From the NCBI GenBank assembly GCA_965226855.1, contig CBDDEE010000025.1, positions 1 to 64,000 of the forward strand: a stretch of DNA of 64,000 nt. Direction: 5' to 3'. The position numbers were made by a program, and so were the translations under genes. The stretch is from JAUXJB01 sp965226855 (GTDB taxonomy: Bacteria > Myxococcota_A > UBA9160 > SZUA-336). Below the pieces are notes generated by a model. That model saw nothing but the letters and a program-made list of their open reading frames with translations. It ran no database searches and was not told the DNA's origin. Shown here in pieces: positions 8,685 through 17,809 of the stretch (position 1 is its first letter; the number at the start of each line of letters is the position of its first letter).

Positions 8685-9526
8685 GGCAAACCCGCGCCCG
8701 GAACCTCGACCTCCGTGAACTCGATGCGCCCGCTCGGCTGAGCGCGCGTCTCCTCAGGGCTCGAGCTGGCTGCCGTGCAGACGAAGAGCGTGCGTCGTTC
8801 GGGCCCGCCCAGCATGCAGGCGAAGGCCTGCGTGGACACCCGGATGCGCCGCGTTACCTCGCCACCCTCGCGAATGCGCAGCACCTCCGCGCTGGTCGGT
8901 GAGGCCACCCAGATCGCGCCCTCCGCGTCCAGGCAGATCCCGTCCGGCACGGCCTCCGGCGTGGGGGCCCACTCGCGCCGGCCCGACAGCCCGCCGTCTC
9001 CGGCCACGTCGAAAGCCGTGAGCCGCGCGCGGAACGACTCGCCGACGATCAGGGTGCCCCCGTCGGGTGTGATCACGCAGCCGTTCGGAAACCCGAGGTC
9101 ATCCGCGACGACGCGGGTCTCGCCGTCGGGGGTCGCCATGACGAGCTCGGCCGTCTTGAAGTCCGCACGCGCCTCGAGGTCGAAGCCGAAGTTCCCGACG
9201 TAGGCCCTGCCCTGCGCGTCCACGACCATGTCGTTGCAGTGGAACGACGCCAGGCTGGCGAGGTCCGCGTGCTCGACCAAGCCTCCCGGATCCAGGCGCA
9301 GAAGCTTCCGGTCCGTCATCGAGACGACGAGGAGGCGGCCGTCGGGCAGCCAGCCGAGCCCGGAAGGTCGCTGCGGCACCTCCACGATCGTTTCCGTGTT
9401 CCCCTCCATGTTCACTGCCACGACGCGGTGGAAGTGCATGTCCGAGAACCAGAGCCGTCCGTCGTGCCAGCGCGGCCCCTCGGGGAACGCCAGACCGTCG
9501 ACGAGGGTGGAGAGTGCGCCACTCAT
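8681..9526 (-). CDS. SMP-30/gluconolactonase/LRE family protein
   Basis: A six-bladed beta-propeller hydrolase of 281 residues. Family landmarks are the N-terminal FPEGPRWHDGRLWFSD (metal-ligand Glu), CNDMVVDAQGRAYVGNFGFD (Asn ligand), FPNGCVITPDG (Asn) and VPDGICLDAEGAIWVA (Asp ligand). These place it among sugar-lactone lactonases or regucalcin-like enzymes. There is no signal peptide, so it is probably cytosolic. It is divergent from valS, with only 75 bases between the starts. The actual lactone is unknown and nearby genes give no pathway hint. Confidence 0.88.
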   Translation of the reverse strand: MSGALSTLVDGLAFPEGPRWHDGRLWFSDMHFHRVVAVNMEGNTETIVEVPQRPSGLGWLPDGRLLVVSMTDRKLLRLDPGGLVEHADLASLASFHCNDMVVDAQGRAYVGNFGFDLEARADFKTAELVMATPDGETRVVADDLGFPNGCVITPDGGTLIVGESFRARLTAFDVAGDGGLSGRREWAPTPEAVPDGICLDAEGAIWVASPTSAEVLRIREGGEVTRRIRVSTQAFACMLGGPERRTLFVCTAASSSPEETRAQPSGRIEFTEVEVPGAGLP

Positions 9527-9601
9527 CCTGGCGATACTAGCAGCCGGCCCTGGATCCGTGGGTGGGACCTCCTATCCTGCAATGCCCGAGAGGAGCCCGG
9601 G

Positions 9602-12202
9602 TTGGGAGAGATTCCGGAGAAGTACGACCACACCCGGGGCGAGCGTGCCTGGAGGGAGCGCTGGGAGGCAGACGGTCTCTACCGGTGGGACCCGACGCGC
9701 CCCCGCGAGGAGACCTTCGTGGTCGACACCCCTCCGCCGACGGTCTCGGGCTCGCTGCACGTCGGGCACGTCTTCAGCTACACGCACCAGGACGTGATCG
9801 CCCGCTACCAGCGGATGCGCGGCAAGAACATCGCCTATCCCATGGGCTGGGACGACAACGGGCTCCCCACAGAGCGCCGCGTGCAGGACGCATTCGGGAT
9901 CCGCCCTGATCCCGGCCTGCCCTACGATCCGAGCTGGAAGCCGCGCGGCAACAGGGGCAAGAAGGAGCCCGTCGAGGCGGTCTCGCGCCGCAACTTCGTC
10001 GAGGCCTGCGCGCTCGTCACCGGGGAGGACGAGGCCGCCTTCGAGGAGCTATGGCGCAACCTCGGCCTCTCGGTGGACTGGGAGCAGCAGTACGCGACGA
10101 TCGACGCGCACTGCCGGCGCCTGGCGCAGCTGTCGTTCCTCGACCTCGCCGAGAAGGGAGAGGTCTACCAGAGCCTGTCCCCCACGATGTGGGACGTGGA
10201 CTTCCGGACCGCGGTCGCGCAGGCGGAGGTCGAGGATCGCGAGCGACCCGGCGCCTACCACGACATCCGCTTCGAGATCGAAGGGGGCGGTGAGCTCCTG
10301 ATCTCGACGACGCGACCGGAGCTGCTCGGCGCGTGCATCGCGGTCGTCGCCCACCCAGACGACGAGCGCTACCGGCCGATCTTCGGCAAGCAGGCGATCG
10401 TGCCGCTCTTCGGCGCGGCCGTGCCGATTCTCCCGGCGGACCACGCGGATCCCGAGCGGGGTACGGGCATCCTGATGGTCTGCACGTTCGGCGACCTGGC
10501 CGACGTGGAGTTCTGGCGCAAGAGCGGGCTTCCGATCAAACAGCTGCTCGGACCCGACGGTCGGATCATCCCGGTGCGCTTCGGCGAGGAGCCCTTCGTG
10601 AGCCGAGACGACGCCGCCGCCAAAGCCGCGCATGCGGAGCTCCAGGGCCTGAGTGTGGCCCAGGCCCGCAAGAAGATCACCGAGCTGCTTCGCGACGCCG
10701 GCCAGCTGGTCGGCGAGCTGCAGCCGGTGCGCCACCCCGTCAAATTCTACGAGCGCGGCGAGCGGCCGCTCGAGTTCGTTTCCACGCGACAGTGGTTCGT
10801 CCGGCTGCTGGAGCACAAGGAGCAGCTGCTCGAGCAGGGGCGCAAGATTGCCTGGCACCCGGAGTTCATGCGCACGCGCTACGAAGACTGGGTGGAAGGC
10901 CTGAACCAGGACTGGTGCATCAGCCGCCAGCGCTACTCAGGCGTGCCCTTCCCCGTCTGGTACCCACTGTGTGCCGCTGGTGAGGTCGGGTACGACCGGC
11001 CGATCTTCGCGACACCCGAGAAGCTCCCGGTCGACCCCGCCTCCGAGACTCCCGAGGGCTACGAGGAGGCCCAGCGCAACCAGCCCGGTGGCTTCACGGG
11101 CGACCCCGACGTGATGGACACCTGGGCTACTTCCTCGCTCTCGCCCCAGATCATGAGCCACTGGAAGCTCGATCCGGCACGGCACGCGCGGCTCTTCCCC
11201 ATGGACGTTCGCCCGCAGTCCCATGAGATCATCCGCACCTGGGCCTTCTACACGATCGTCAAGGCGTGGATGCACGAGCGCGAGGTCCCGTGGCGGAACG
11301 TCATGATCAGCGGCTGGATCCTCGACCCCGACCGCAAGAAAATGAGCAAGTCTCGCGGCAACACCGTGACCCCCGGCGAGCTCCTGGCCGAGTACTCCGC
11401 GGACGCCGTGCGCTACTGGGCGGCGCGCGCTCGCCTCGGCGCAGATACGACCTACGACCCCAAGATCTTCAAGCTCGGCAAGCGGCTCTGCACCAAGCTC
11501 TGGAACGCGAGCCGCTTCGCGCTCGTGAGGCTGGATGAGAGTGATGGCGCGAGTCTCGACCCCGCACAGATCGTGCAGCCGCTCGACGTCGACTTCGTGA
11601 CGCGCCTGCGCCAGGTCATGGTCAAGGCGAGCAGCGAGCTCGATCGCTTCGAGTACTCCGGTGCGCTGCAGGTGACCGAGCAGGCGTTCTGGGAGTTCTG
11701 TGACCACTACGTGGAGCTGGTCAAGAGCCGCTCGTACGCGGAGGAGGACACTCCTGGTCGCCGCTCCGCGCTCGCCACGCTGCAGCTGAGCCTGCGAGCC
11801 TTCCTGCGCCTGTTCGCACCCTTCCTGCCCTTCGTGTGCGAGGAGATCTGGTCATGGCGCTTTGCACGTCCTGGTCGGGAGAGCTCGATCCACACCGCGC
11901 CGTGGCCCACTCTGGAGGAGTGGGCTGACGTTCCCGCCGTCGACAGCGCGCACCGCTACGACTGCGCGATCGAGATCAGCCAGAAGATTCGTGCTGCGAA
12001 GACGCGCGAGCGGAGGAGTCTACGCTGGCCCGTCGAGAGCCTCGTCGTCTCCGGGCAGGCGGACGACGTGGCTGCCCTGCGCACCGTGCTGGACGACGTG
12101 CTGGCGGCCGGAACGATCGATGCGGAACGCTGCCAGATCCGAGCCGGCTCGGCCCCCGAGGGTGAACGCTTCTCCGTAGAGCTAGTCCTGGCGCAGGAGT
12201 GA
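9602..12202 (+). CDS. valS: Valyl-tRNA synthetase
   Basis: Class I aminoacyl-tRNA synthetase, about 866 residues. The ATP-binding HIGH motif is HVGH within PPPTVSGSLHVGHVFSYTH, and KMSKS is intact in DRKKMSKSRGNTVTP. The editing (CP1) domain contains STTRPELLGACIAVVAHPDD. The start DKYDH-like region (GEIPEKYDHTRGERAWRERW) and the absence of the long C-terminal coiled coil of E. coli-type ValRS resemble the shorter archaeal/actinobacterial form. I choose the TTG at 9602 because a GAGGAG ribosome site precedes it at normal spacing; the open frame further upstream overlaps the SMP-30 gene and is not coding. Confidence 0.93.
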   Translation: MGEIPEKYDHTRGERAWRERWEADGLYRWDPTRPREETFVVDTPPPTVSGSLHVGHVFSYTHQDVIARYQRMRGKNIAYPMGWDDNGLPTERRVQDAFGIRPDPGLPYDPSWKPRGNRGKKEPVEAVSRRNFVEACALVTGEDEAAFEELWRNLGLSVDWEQQYATIDAHCRRLAQLSFLDLAEKGEVYQSLSPTMWDVDFRTAVAQAEVEDRERPGAYHDIRFEIEGGGELLISTTRPELLGACIAVVAHPDDERYRPIFGKQAIVPLFGAAVPILPADHADPERGTGILMVCTFGDLADVEFWRKSGLPIKQLLGPDGRIIPVRFGEEPFVSRDDAAAKAAHAELQGLSVAQARKKITELLRDAGQLVGELQPVRHPVKFYERGERPLEFVSTRQWFVRLLEHKEQLLEQGRKIAWHPEFMRTRYEDWVEGLNQDWCISRQRYSGVPFPVWYPLCAAGEVGYDRPIFATPEKLPVDPASETPEGYEEAQRNQPGGFTGDPDVMDTWATSSLSPQIMSHWKLDPARHARLFPMDVRPQSHEIIRTWAFYTIVKAWMHEREVPWRNVMISGWILDPDRKKMSKSRGNTVTPGELLAEYSADAVRYWAARARLGADTTYDPKIFKLGKRLCTKLWNASRFALVRLDESDGASLDPAQIVQPLDVDFVTRLRQVMVKASSELDRFEYSGALQVTEQAFWEFCDHYVELVKSRSYAEEDTPGRRSALATLQLSLRAFLRLFAPFLPFVCEEIWSWRFARPGRESSIHTAPWPTLEEWADVPAVDSAHRYDCAIEISQKIRAAKTRERRSLRWPVESLVVSGQADDVAALRTVLDDVLAAGTIDAERCQIRAGSAPEGERFSVELVLAQE

Positions 12203-12212
12203 GGGCGGCGCG

Positions 12213-13490
12213 CTAGCGGTGGCTGCGGAAGCGGTCGCCCACCAGGACGTCGGTGCGGGCTCGGGTGACCAGCGCGAGCGAGGTCTTCTCCGACACCTTG
12301 ACCACGAAGGCCCCTCCGATCACGTCGTCCGGCACGATCACTCGCTCTAGGGTGGCCGGATCCCGGGCCTCCCGTGACGCGCGGTAGAGCTCGAAGCGAC
12401 GTCCGGGCGTGATCCCCTCGCGCAGCCCGCGGTCCAGGATGACCATGTCACCCGAGCTGGCGCGCAGGCGGTAGGGCTGATACGCGAGCACCCGACCCTC
12501 TACGCGGTCCTCCGAGTGAACCTCGACGAACTCCGTCGGCTGCTCGACGTAGGACATCACCCGGTCCCCTGGCTCGATCTCCGCATACGACATGGTGATG
12601 CGGACAAAGGACGAGCCCGGGTGGATCTCCGTGATCTCGGCGCGGCCCAAGATCTCGACGAAGTAACCCAGGTGCTCGAGCGTCTCGGGGTGGCGGACCC
12701 TCTTGATCGTGCGAAAGATGGTCAGGGCGTCGCCCATGTGGGCCTTGCCCTCGCCGAGGCTCACGATCGTACGCTGCCCCTGAGACGCCCAGTAGTGTGC
12801 CTCGTGGCTCCCCATGATCGCACCCGTGCCCGTGTACTGGAGATCGCTGATGAAGCCGTAGCGATGCAGGCCGGAGAAGCGCATCACCCGGCTGACGCCC
12901 GTCTCGCCCTGGTCCAGTGCGGCGAAAGGATCGTCTCTGGACAGGGCCTCTTCCGCGTCCTCGTCCAGGTCCGCCGGCACGCGGAAGAGCCGCTCGCCCC
13001 CCGGGATCGAATCGGCGTAATCAGACCCGTCGGGGTACTCGGACCCGTCGGAGTACTCGGACCCGTCGCCCTCGTAGCCGTCTCCGTCCTCCGAGTCCGC
13101 GGCAGCCATGTCCTCCGAGCCGTCCTCGGGTCCCAGGATCTCCAGCGCTGTGCTCGCGCTCCAGTCCTCGCCCGCTTCTGCCATCGCTTGCCGCAGCCGT
13201 TCCGCCTCTTCGGGCGTCAGCTTGCGCATCAGGCGCTCGCTGATCCAGACCTCCTCCTTGGGATAGATCAGGTGAGGATTGGCGATGTACTCGTTCTCAT
13301 TCCAAACCGAGGGCCAGATCCACGGCGTCCCGAGATAGTGGTTGGAGATGTCCCAGAGAGTGTCTCCCCTTACGATCAGGTGGATGTACCCTTTCTCGCC
13401 GTCCCGAACCTCGACCTTGCCCTGCGCCGAGGACAGGCCGGGAAGCGTAAGGACGAGCGCGACGAGCGAAACGAGCCAGAACGAGGGCAT
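12213..13490 (-). CDS. Exported LysM-domain protein with acidic repeat linker
   Basis: About 425 residues. The start MPSFWLVSLVALVLTLPG is a Sec signal peptide with cleavage likely near SSAQG. A LysM domain follows (IHLIVRGDTLWDISNHYLG, then WIWPSVWNENEYIANPHLIYP). After it comes a Ser/Asp/Glu/Tyr-rich linker containing a 6-residue tandem repeat, and then a C-terminal region of about 250 residues that I do not recognise beyond its family association with LysM proteins located near dprA in related bacteria. LysM binds peptidoglycan, so the protein is probably periplasmic. The ATG at 13490 is preferred over 13517 because AAGGGGAG stands at the right distance. The stop is 10 bases from the convergent valS stop. 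Confidence 0.84.
   Translation of the reverse strand: MPSFWLVSLVALVLTLPGLSSAQGKVEVRDGEKGYIHLIVRGDTLWDISNHYLGTPWIWPSVWNENEYIANPHLIYPKEEVWISERLMRKLTPEEAERLRQAMAEAGEDWSASTALEILGPEDGSEDMAAADSEDGDGYEGDGSEYSDGSEYPDGSDYADSIPGGERLFRVPADLDEDAEEALSRDDPFAALDQGETGVSRVMRFSGLHRYGFISDLQYTGTGAIMGSHEAHYWASQGQRTIVSLGEGKAHMGDALTIFRTIKRVRHPETLEHLGYFVEILGRAEITEIHPGSSFVRITMSYAEIEPGDRVMSYVEQPTEFVEVHSEDRVEGRVLAYQPYRLRASSGDMVILDRGLREGITPGRRFELYRASREARDPATLERVIVPDDVIGGAFVVKVSEKTSLALVTRARTDVLVGDRFRSHR
13024..13068 (-). repeat. 18-bp tandem repeat in the LysM gene (about 2.5 units)
   Basis: The unit GACCCGTCGGRGTACTCG occurs twice at 13024-13059 and then begins a third time. It encodes the alternating SEYSDG / SEYPDG peptide in the acidic linker between the LysM domain and the C-terminal region. 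The unit is a multiple of three, so copy-number change would lengthen the linker without altering the frame. Confidence 0.8.
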
Positions 13491-13557
13491 GCAGATTCTC
13501 CCCTTCCGGGAAAGCATCGGCAGCGCGGAAAGTGCCCTTGAGATGGCGGCCGCGGTG

Positions 13558-14910
13558 CTAGCCAGATCCCGAACGGTTCTTCCGCCAGCTGGGGTGCGTG
13601 ATTCCGAGGCGCTGCACGCGATAGTTGAGCTTGCGGCGGCTCATGCGGAGCAGGGCAGCCGCGTCTTTCTGTACCCAGCTCGCGCGTTCGAGAGCCTGTA
13701 GGACGAGCGACCGCTCGACCTCCCTGTAGTCGATGCCTTCGGCCGGGAGGCGCACCACCTCGCCATCCGCGCCCTCGTACTCGGGCGCGTCTAGACACAG
13801 GTCGGAGCGCTCCACGCACTCCGAGTCGCCCATCAAGACCGCTCGCTCGACCACGTTGCGAAGCTCGCGCACGTTTCCGGGCCAGTGGTGTCGCAGCAGC
13901 GCAGCCATCGCCTCGGAAGAGAAGCCGCGCTTGGGTCTGGCCTCCAACCTGTTGAACTCGCGCAAGAACTCCTGCGCCAGCTCCGAGATATCGCAAGCGC
14001 GCTCGCGCAAGAGCGGTAAGCGAATGGTAATGACGTTCAGCCGGAAGAGCAGCTCTGCCCGGAAGCGACCCGCTCTGATCATCTCGCGCAGATCCTGGTT
14101 TGTTGCCGCGATCACCCGCACGTCGACTCGCAAGGGTTGCGAGCCACCCAGACGCTCGAACTCGCGTTCCTGAAGCGCGCGCAGCACTTTGCCCTGGGTG
14201 CGCAAGCTCATGTCTCCGATCTCATCGAGGAACAGGGTGCCGCCGTCCGCCTCCTCGAAGCGTCCGAGACGACGCTGCTCGGCTCCTGTGAAGGCGCCTC
14301 GCTCGTGACCGAACAGCTCGCTCTCGAGCAGCGGCTCCGGCAACGCAGCGCAGTTCACCTTGACGATGCGCTTTGTGCGTCGCTGCGAGAGCGCGTGAAT
14401 GGTGCCGGCGACCAGCTCCTTGCCCGTCCCTGTTTCGCCGATCACGAGCACGCTCGCGCGCGAGCCGGCCACCTTCTTGATCTGCCGTCGCACCGCCTTG
14501 ATCTCCGGGCCAGAGCCGAGAATCGAGCGTTCGGTCGCGAGCGCCGCGCTCTCACCGCGTAGACGCGCGAGCTCCGCGCGCAGCCCGAGCTGTGCGAGCG
14601 CGCGATCGAGCTTGATCCCGAGCTCGTCCAGATCGAAGGGGAAGGCCACGAAGTCGTCCGCACCCTGCTTGAGTGCCGCCACCTGTGCCTCGACGCAGCC
14701 ACGCGCGCAGAGCGCCAGAATCGCCGGACGAGGGGAAAGAGCGGCGAGCTCGCGCAGCCGCTCTCCGGCTGCGGGGTAGTCGAGGATCGCGGCCCGCGGG
14801 CTGCCTCCAGCAAGGCGCTCCTGTACCTCGTAGCCCTGCCCGGTGAGCCATCGCTCCAACTCCGAGCGGACCTTCGAGTCCCCGCAGACCAAGACCACGC
14901 GCTCGTGCAC
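13558..14910 (-). CDS. Sigma-54-dependent transcriptional activator (NtrC family) with degenerate receiver
   Basis: 450 residues. The receiver-like N-terminus (1-115) keeps an Asp at the acceptor position (AAILDYP, residue 44) but has lost part of the acidic pocket (VCGDSK instead of VDDD) and the conserved switch Lys (FPFDLDEL instead of KPFDLDEL). The AAA+ domain is complete: Walker A GETGTGKE, the sigma-54 contact loop ERGAFTGAEQ, Walker B GGTLFLDEIGDM, and RFRAELLFRLNVITIRLPLLRER. The C-terminal Fis-type HTH is LRMSRRKLNYRVQRLGI. It probably activates sigma-54 promoters independently of phosphorylation. The start is a GTG at 14910. It lies upstream of the nucleotide-sugar genes' 3' end and is not obviously co-transcribed with them. 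Confidence 0.93.
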   Translation of the reverse strand: MHERVVLVCGDSKVRSELERWLTGQGYEVQERLAGGSPRAAILDYPAAGERLRELAALSPRPAILALCARGCVEAQVAALKQGADDFVAFPFDLDELGIKLDRALAQLGLRAELARLRGESAALATERSILGSGPEIKAVRRQIKKVAGSRASVLVIGETGTGKELVAGTIHALSQRRTKRIVKVNCAALPEPLLESELFGHERGAFTGAEQRRLGRFEEADGGTLFLDEIGDMSLRTQGKVLRALQEREFERLGGSQPLRVDVRVIAATNQDLREMIRAGRFRAELLFRLNVITIRLPLLRERACDISELAQEFLREFNRLEARPKRGFSSEAMAALLRHHWPGNVRELRNVVERAVLMGDSECVERSDLCLDAPEYEGADGEVVRLPAEGIDYREVERSLVLQALERASWVQKDAAALLRMSRRKLNYRVQRLGITHPSWRKNRSGSG

Positions 14911-14973
14911 TCGTCACCCGAGTTTCAAAAATGCACTCGGGGTATCGGCAACGCAGGGTCCAGAAATGAACCG

Positions 14974-16284
14974 CTAGCGGCCAACTCCCGTGTAGCGGAA
15001 GCCATGCTTCTCGACCTCGCCGCGCGCGTAGACGTTGCGCAGGTCGACGAGGACCGGGCTCGTGAGGTACTCCCTGAGCCTCACGAGGTCGAGCGACCGG
15101 AACTCGTTCCACTCGGTCGCCAGGACCAGACAATCGCTGTCCTTCGCGACATCGTACGCATCCACACAGAAGGTCACGTCCACAAGCTCTTCCCTAGCCC
15201 TCGGCATGGCCTGCGGGTCGAAGCAGCGCACCCTGGCACCCTCTTCCTGCAGACGTCGGATGATCGCGAGCGCAGGCGAGTCGCGCACATCATCGGTGTT
15301 CGGCTTGTAGGAGAGGCCGAGCACGCCCACGGTCTTGCCGGCCAGAGCTCCGATCTGCTCGGAGATCTTCTCGACCATGCGCTCGCGCTGTGCGTCGTTA
15401 GCGGCGATCGCCGCGGAGACGACGCGCTGCTCGACCCCGAACTCGCGACTGAAGCTCACGAGCGAGAGCGTGTCCTTGGGAAAACAGGAGCCGCCGTAGC
15501 CTGGTCCGGGATGCAGGAACTTGCTGCTGATCCTGCCGTCCAGTCCCATCGCGCGCGCCACCTGGTGCACGTCCGCGCCGACCCGTTCCGCCAGGTTGGA
15601 GATCTCGTTGATGAAGCTGATCTTCGCCGCGAGGAACGCGTTCGACGCGTACTTGATGAGCTCGGCCGTCGCGATGTTCGTGATGACGAAGGGCACCTCG
15701 ATCAAGTAGAGAGGGCTGTAGAGGTCCTTGAGAATCGCGATCGCCTCGTCGTCCTCTGCGCCGAGCACGATGCGGTCGGGGCGCAGGAAGTCCTCCACCG
15801 CGCTGCCCTCGCGCAGGAACTCCGGGTTCGCGACGACCGAGCAGCGATGCTGCTCGTTGCCGCTCTCCGCCATGGCGGCCTCGATCGTCCGCTTGACGCG
15901 CTCTGTCGTCCGCACCGGAACCGTGCTCTTCGTGACGACCACCTTGTAGCCATCGAGACACTCGCCGATGGTGCGCGAAACCTCATCCACATAGGAGAGG
16001 TCGGTGCTGCCATCCGGCTGCGGAGGAGTGGGGACGGCGATGAAGATGACCAGGGCGCGCTCGACGGCTTCGCGCGTGTCCGTCGTGAAGTGGAGGCGGC
16101 CGTTGCTCGTGTTGCGGCGCACGATCTCCTCGAGACCGGGCTCGAAGATCGGAAGCTCGCCCTCGCGGAGCTTATTGATCTTGGCCTCGTCGTTGTCCAC
16201 GCAGGTGACGGCGATTCCGAACTCGGCGAAGCACGCGCCCGTGACCAGCCCGACGTATCCCGTACCGATCACCGCCACGTTCAT
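14974..16284 (-). CDS. ugd: UDP-glucose 6-dehydrogenase
   Basis: Oxidises UDP-glucose to UDP-glucuronate with two NAD+; 436 residues. The N-terminal Rossmann motif is VAVIGTGYVGLVTG. The substrate region includes STVPVRTTERV and NPEFLREGSAVEDF. The catalytic Cys is in GPGYGGSCFPKDT, with Lys in IKYASNAFLAAKI. The C-terminal half has GLSYKPNTDDVRDSPAL. The ATG at 16284 overlaps the stop of the VanZ-like gene (ATGA). With the epimerase upstream on the same strand it forms a route from UDP-glucose through UDP-glucuronate to UDP-galacturonate, so an envelope or exopolysaccharide role is likely. Confidence 0.95.
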   Translation of the reverse strand: MNVAVIGTGYVGLVTGACFAEFGIAVTCVDNDEAKINKLREGELPIFEPGLEEIVRRNTSNGRLHFTTDTREAVERALVIFIAVPTPPQPDGSTDLSYVDEVSRTIGECLDGYKVVVTKSTVPVRTTERVKRTIEAAMAESGNEQHRCSVVANPEFLREGSAVEDFLRPDRIVLGAEDDEAIAILKDLYSPLYLIEVPFVITNIATAELIKYASNAFLAAKISFINEISNLAERVGADVHQVARAMGLDGRISSKFLHPGPGYGGSCFPKDTLSLVSFSREFGVEQRVVSAAIAANDAQRERMVEKISEQIGALAGKTVGVLGLSYKPNTDDVRDSPALAIIRRLQEEGARVRCFDPQAMPRAREELVDVTFCVDAYDVAKDSDCLVLATEWNEFRSLDLVRLREYLTSPVLVDLRNVYARGEVEKHGFRYTGVGR

Positions 16285-16652
16285 AGCTGCCTCTCTCGCG
16301 CCCAGAGCTGGACGCCTTCGAACACCGCGATCCCAATCAAGCCCCCCGCGGCGTTCGCGCGAAGATCGGCGAGTGAGGCAACCCGACCGGGAACCGTTGC
16401 CTGGAGCCACTCCCCTACGGCGGCAAAGCCCAGACAGACGGCCAGCGCGACCGGCACTCGTCGCCCGGGAGGGCCACCGAGGCTCCAAAGGGTAACCCAG
16501 GTCAGACCGACGAACAGCGGGATGTGCACGAGATCCAGCGTGGACGCCGAGAGCCCGAGTCGCGCCAGATCCCTCGCCGGCGTCGCAGAGAGCCACAGAA
16601 TCCCGCCGAGGTAGATCAAGACCAGTGGGAGCCGGCGCAGCGCCGCAGTCAC
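16281..16652 (-). CDS. VanZ-like membrane protein
   Basis: 123 residues with three to four hydrophobic helices: PLVLIYLGGILWLSA, LDLVHIPLFVGLTWVTLW, VPVALAVCLGFAAVGEWLQ and AAGGLIGIAVFEGVQ. The EWLQATVPGR...DLRANAAGG stretch matches the VanZ family (ExxQ...R..DxxxNxxG). VanZ-like proteins are of uncertain function; in VanZ the protein lowers teicoplanin susceptibility. The GTG start at 16652 gives the usual length. Translational coupling with ugd suggests a role in cell-surface polysaccharide biology, an inference only. Confidence 0.82.
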   Translation of the reverse strand: MTAALRRLPLVLIYLGGILWLSATPARDLARLGLSASTLDLVHIPLFVGLTWVTLWSLGGPPGRRVPVALAVCLGFAAVGEWLQATVPGRVASLADLRANAAGGLIGIAVFEGVQLWARERQL

Positions 16653-16701
16653 GGAGACGCCTCGCTACCGCTGCGCGGTGTGCCGGCGTCCGCTCTTGCG
16701 G

Positions 16702-17667
16702 TTACGAGGAGTCGCACTCGACCTCCTCACGCAGCCAGCAGACGAAATCGCGCAGACCGCGGTCGAGGTCAACGCAAGGCTCGTAGCCGAGCTCGGCGCG
16801 GGCGAGATCAATCGCCGCCCAGGTCCGCGGCACGTCGCCCGCCTGGAGCGGGTGCACCTCGCGCTTCAAGGGGATTCCGAGTGCACGCTCCAGCGCGGCG
16901 ATGGCCTCGTTCAACGTCACCGGTGCTCCCCTACCGAGGTTGTAGACGTGGAAGCCCTCGGCTCGATCGAGGGCACGAAGGATCCCATCGACCAGATCCG
17001 AGACGAAGGTAAAGTCCCGCTCGCTGCTGCCGTCTCCGAAGACAGGAATGGCCTCTCCCGCCAGGGCGCGGCGCGCGAAGCGGTGAAACGCGAGATCTGG
17101 GCGCTGGCGTGGCCCGTAGGCCGTGAAAAAACGCAGGCAGGTGATCGGCATGCCAGCGCTCGCGTAGAAGGAGTGGCAGAGCAGCTCACCCCCGCGCTTG
17201 CTCGCGCCGTATGGCGAGAGCGGACGGTCCGGTCTGTCCGCCTCGCGGAACGGCCCCCGTGGCCGATCCCCGTAGACGCTCGCCGACGAGGCAAAGATGA
17301 CGCGTGAGACCTGCGCTTGCACGGCCGCATGCAGCAGTGTTGCAGTCCCCGTCATGTTGACGTCCATGTACTCCTCGGGCTCGAGGAGGCTCGGTCGAAC
17401 ACCGGCGCGCGCGGCGAGGTGGATCAGCGCATCGGGATGGAGCTCGCGGAAACATTGCGCGACGCCGTCCCGGTCGCGCACGTCGAGCTCCCAGAGGCCG
17501 GCGAAGCCGCGCTGGCCAACTGCCGCCGCCAGGTTTCGGTCCTTCACTCGGCGCGGATAGAAGTCGTGAAAGGAGTCGAGCACAGCGACTTCATCCGAGC
17601 GCGCGAGCAGGGCGTCCACCACGTGTGAGCCGATGGCCCCCGCCCCGCCGGTAACCAGAACCCTCAT
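16702..17667 (-). CDS. NAD-dependent epimerase, probable UDP-glucuronate 4-epimerase
   Basis: 321 residues of the extended short-chain dehydrogenase fold. NAD-binding motif VLVTGGAGAIGSHVVDALL, catalytic Ser in FASSASVYGDRP and Tyr-x3-Lys in PYGASKRGGE. FFTAYGPRQRPDLAFHRF and PVFGDGSSERDFTFVSD match the UDP-glucuronate 4-epimerase branch rather than GalE. The ATG at 17667 is chosen; the open frame upstream of it lies in a structured repeat. With ugd downstream it would interconvert UDP-glucuronate and UDP-galacturonate. Substrate is inferred from family resemblance and context. Confidence 0.88.
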   Translation of the reverse strand: MRVLVTGGAGAIGSHVVDALLARSDEVAVLDSFHDFYPRRVKDRNLAAAVGQRGFAGLWELDVRDRDGVAQCFRELHPDALIHLAARAGVRPSLLEPEEYMDVNMTGTATLLHAAVQAQVSRVIFASSASVYGDRPRGPFREADRPDRPLSPYGASKRGGELLCHSFYASAGMPITCLRFFTAYGPRQRPDLAFHRFARRALAGEAIPVFGDGSSERDFTFVSDLVDGILRALDRAEGFHVYNLGRGAPVTLNEAIAALERALGIPLKREVHPLQAGDVPRTWAAIDLARAELGYEPCVDLDRGLRDFVCWLREEVECDSS

Positions 17668-17680
17668 GACCACATCATAA

Positions 17681-17768
17681 CTTGCGGGACCCGGCGCGCG
17701 AGCGGTCGCGCGCCACCCGCCTCCGCTCGGCTTCGCCTCGCTGCGCGCGCCGCTTCCGCGGCGCTTGC
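17681..17768 (+). repeat. Dispersed structured repeat, copy R1
   Basis: GC-rich element beginning CTTGCGGGACCCGG and ending GCGGCGCTTGC. It contains the terminal stem GCGCCGC-TTCC-GCGGCGC shared with the other copies, and the GGC-TTC-GCC mid-hairpin of the shorter-stem subtype. It starts 14 bases upstream of the epimerase start codon. It is paired head to head with copy R2 (17810-17902), so the two can fold into one large inverted structure. Confidence 0.85.
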
Positions 17769-17809
17769 ACTTGCAGCGAACCGCGAATCCTTGCCGGATC
17801 GGCAACCCT

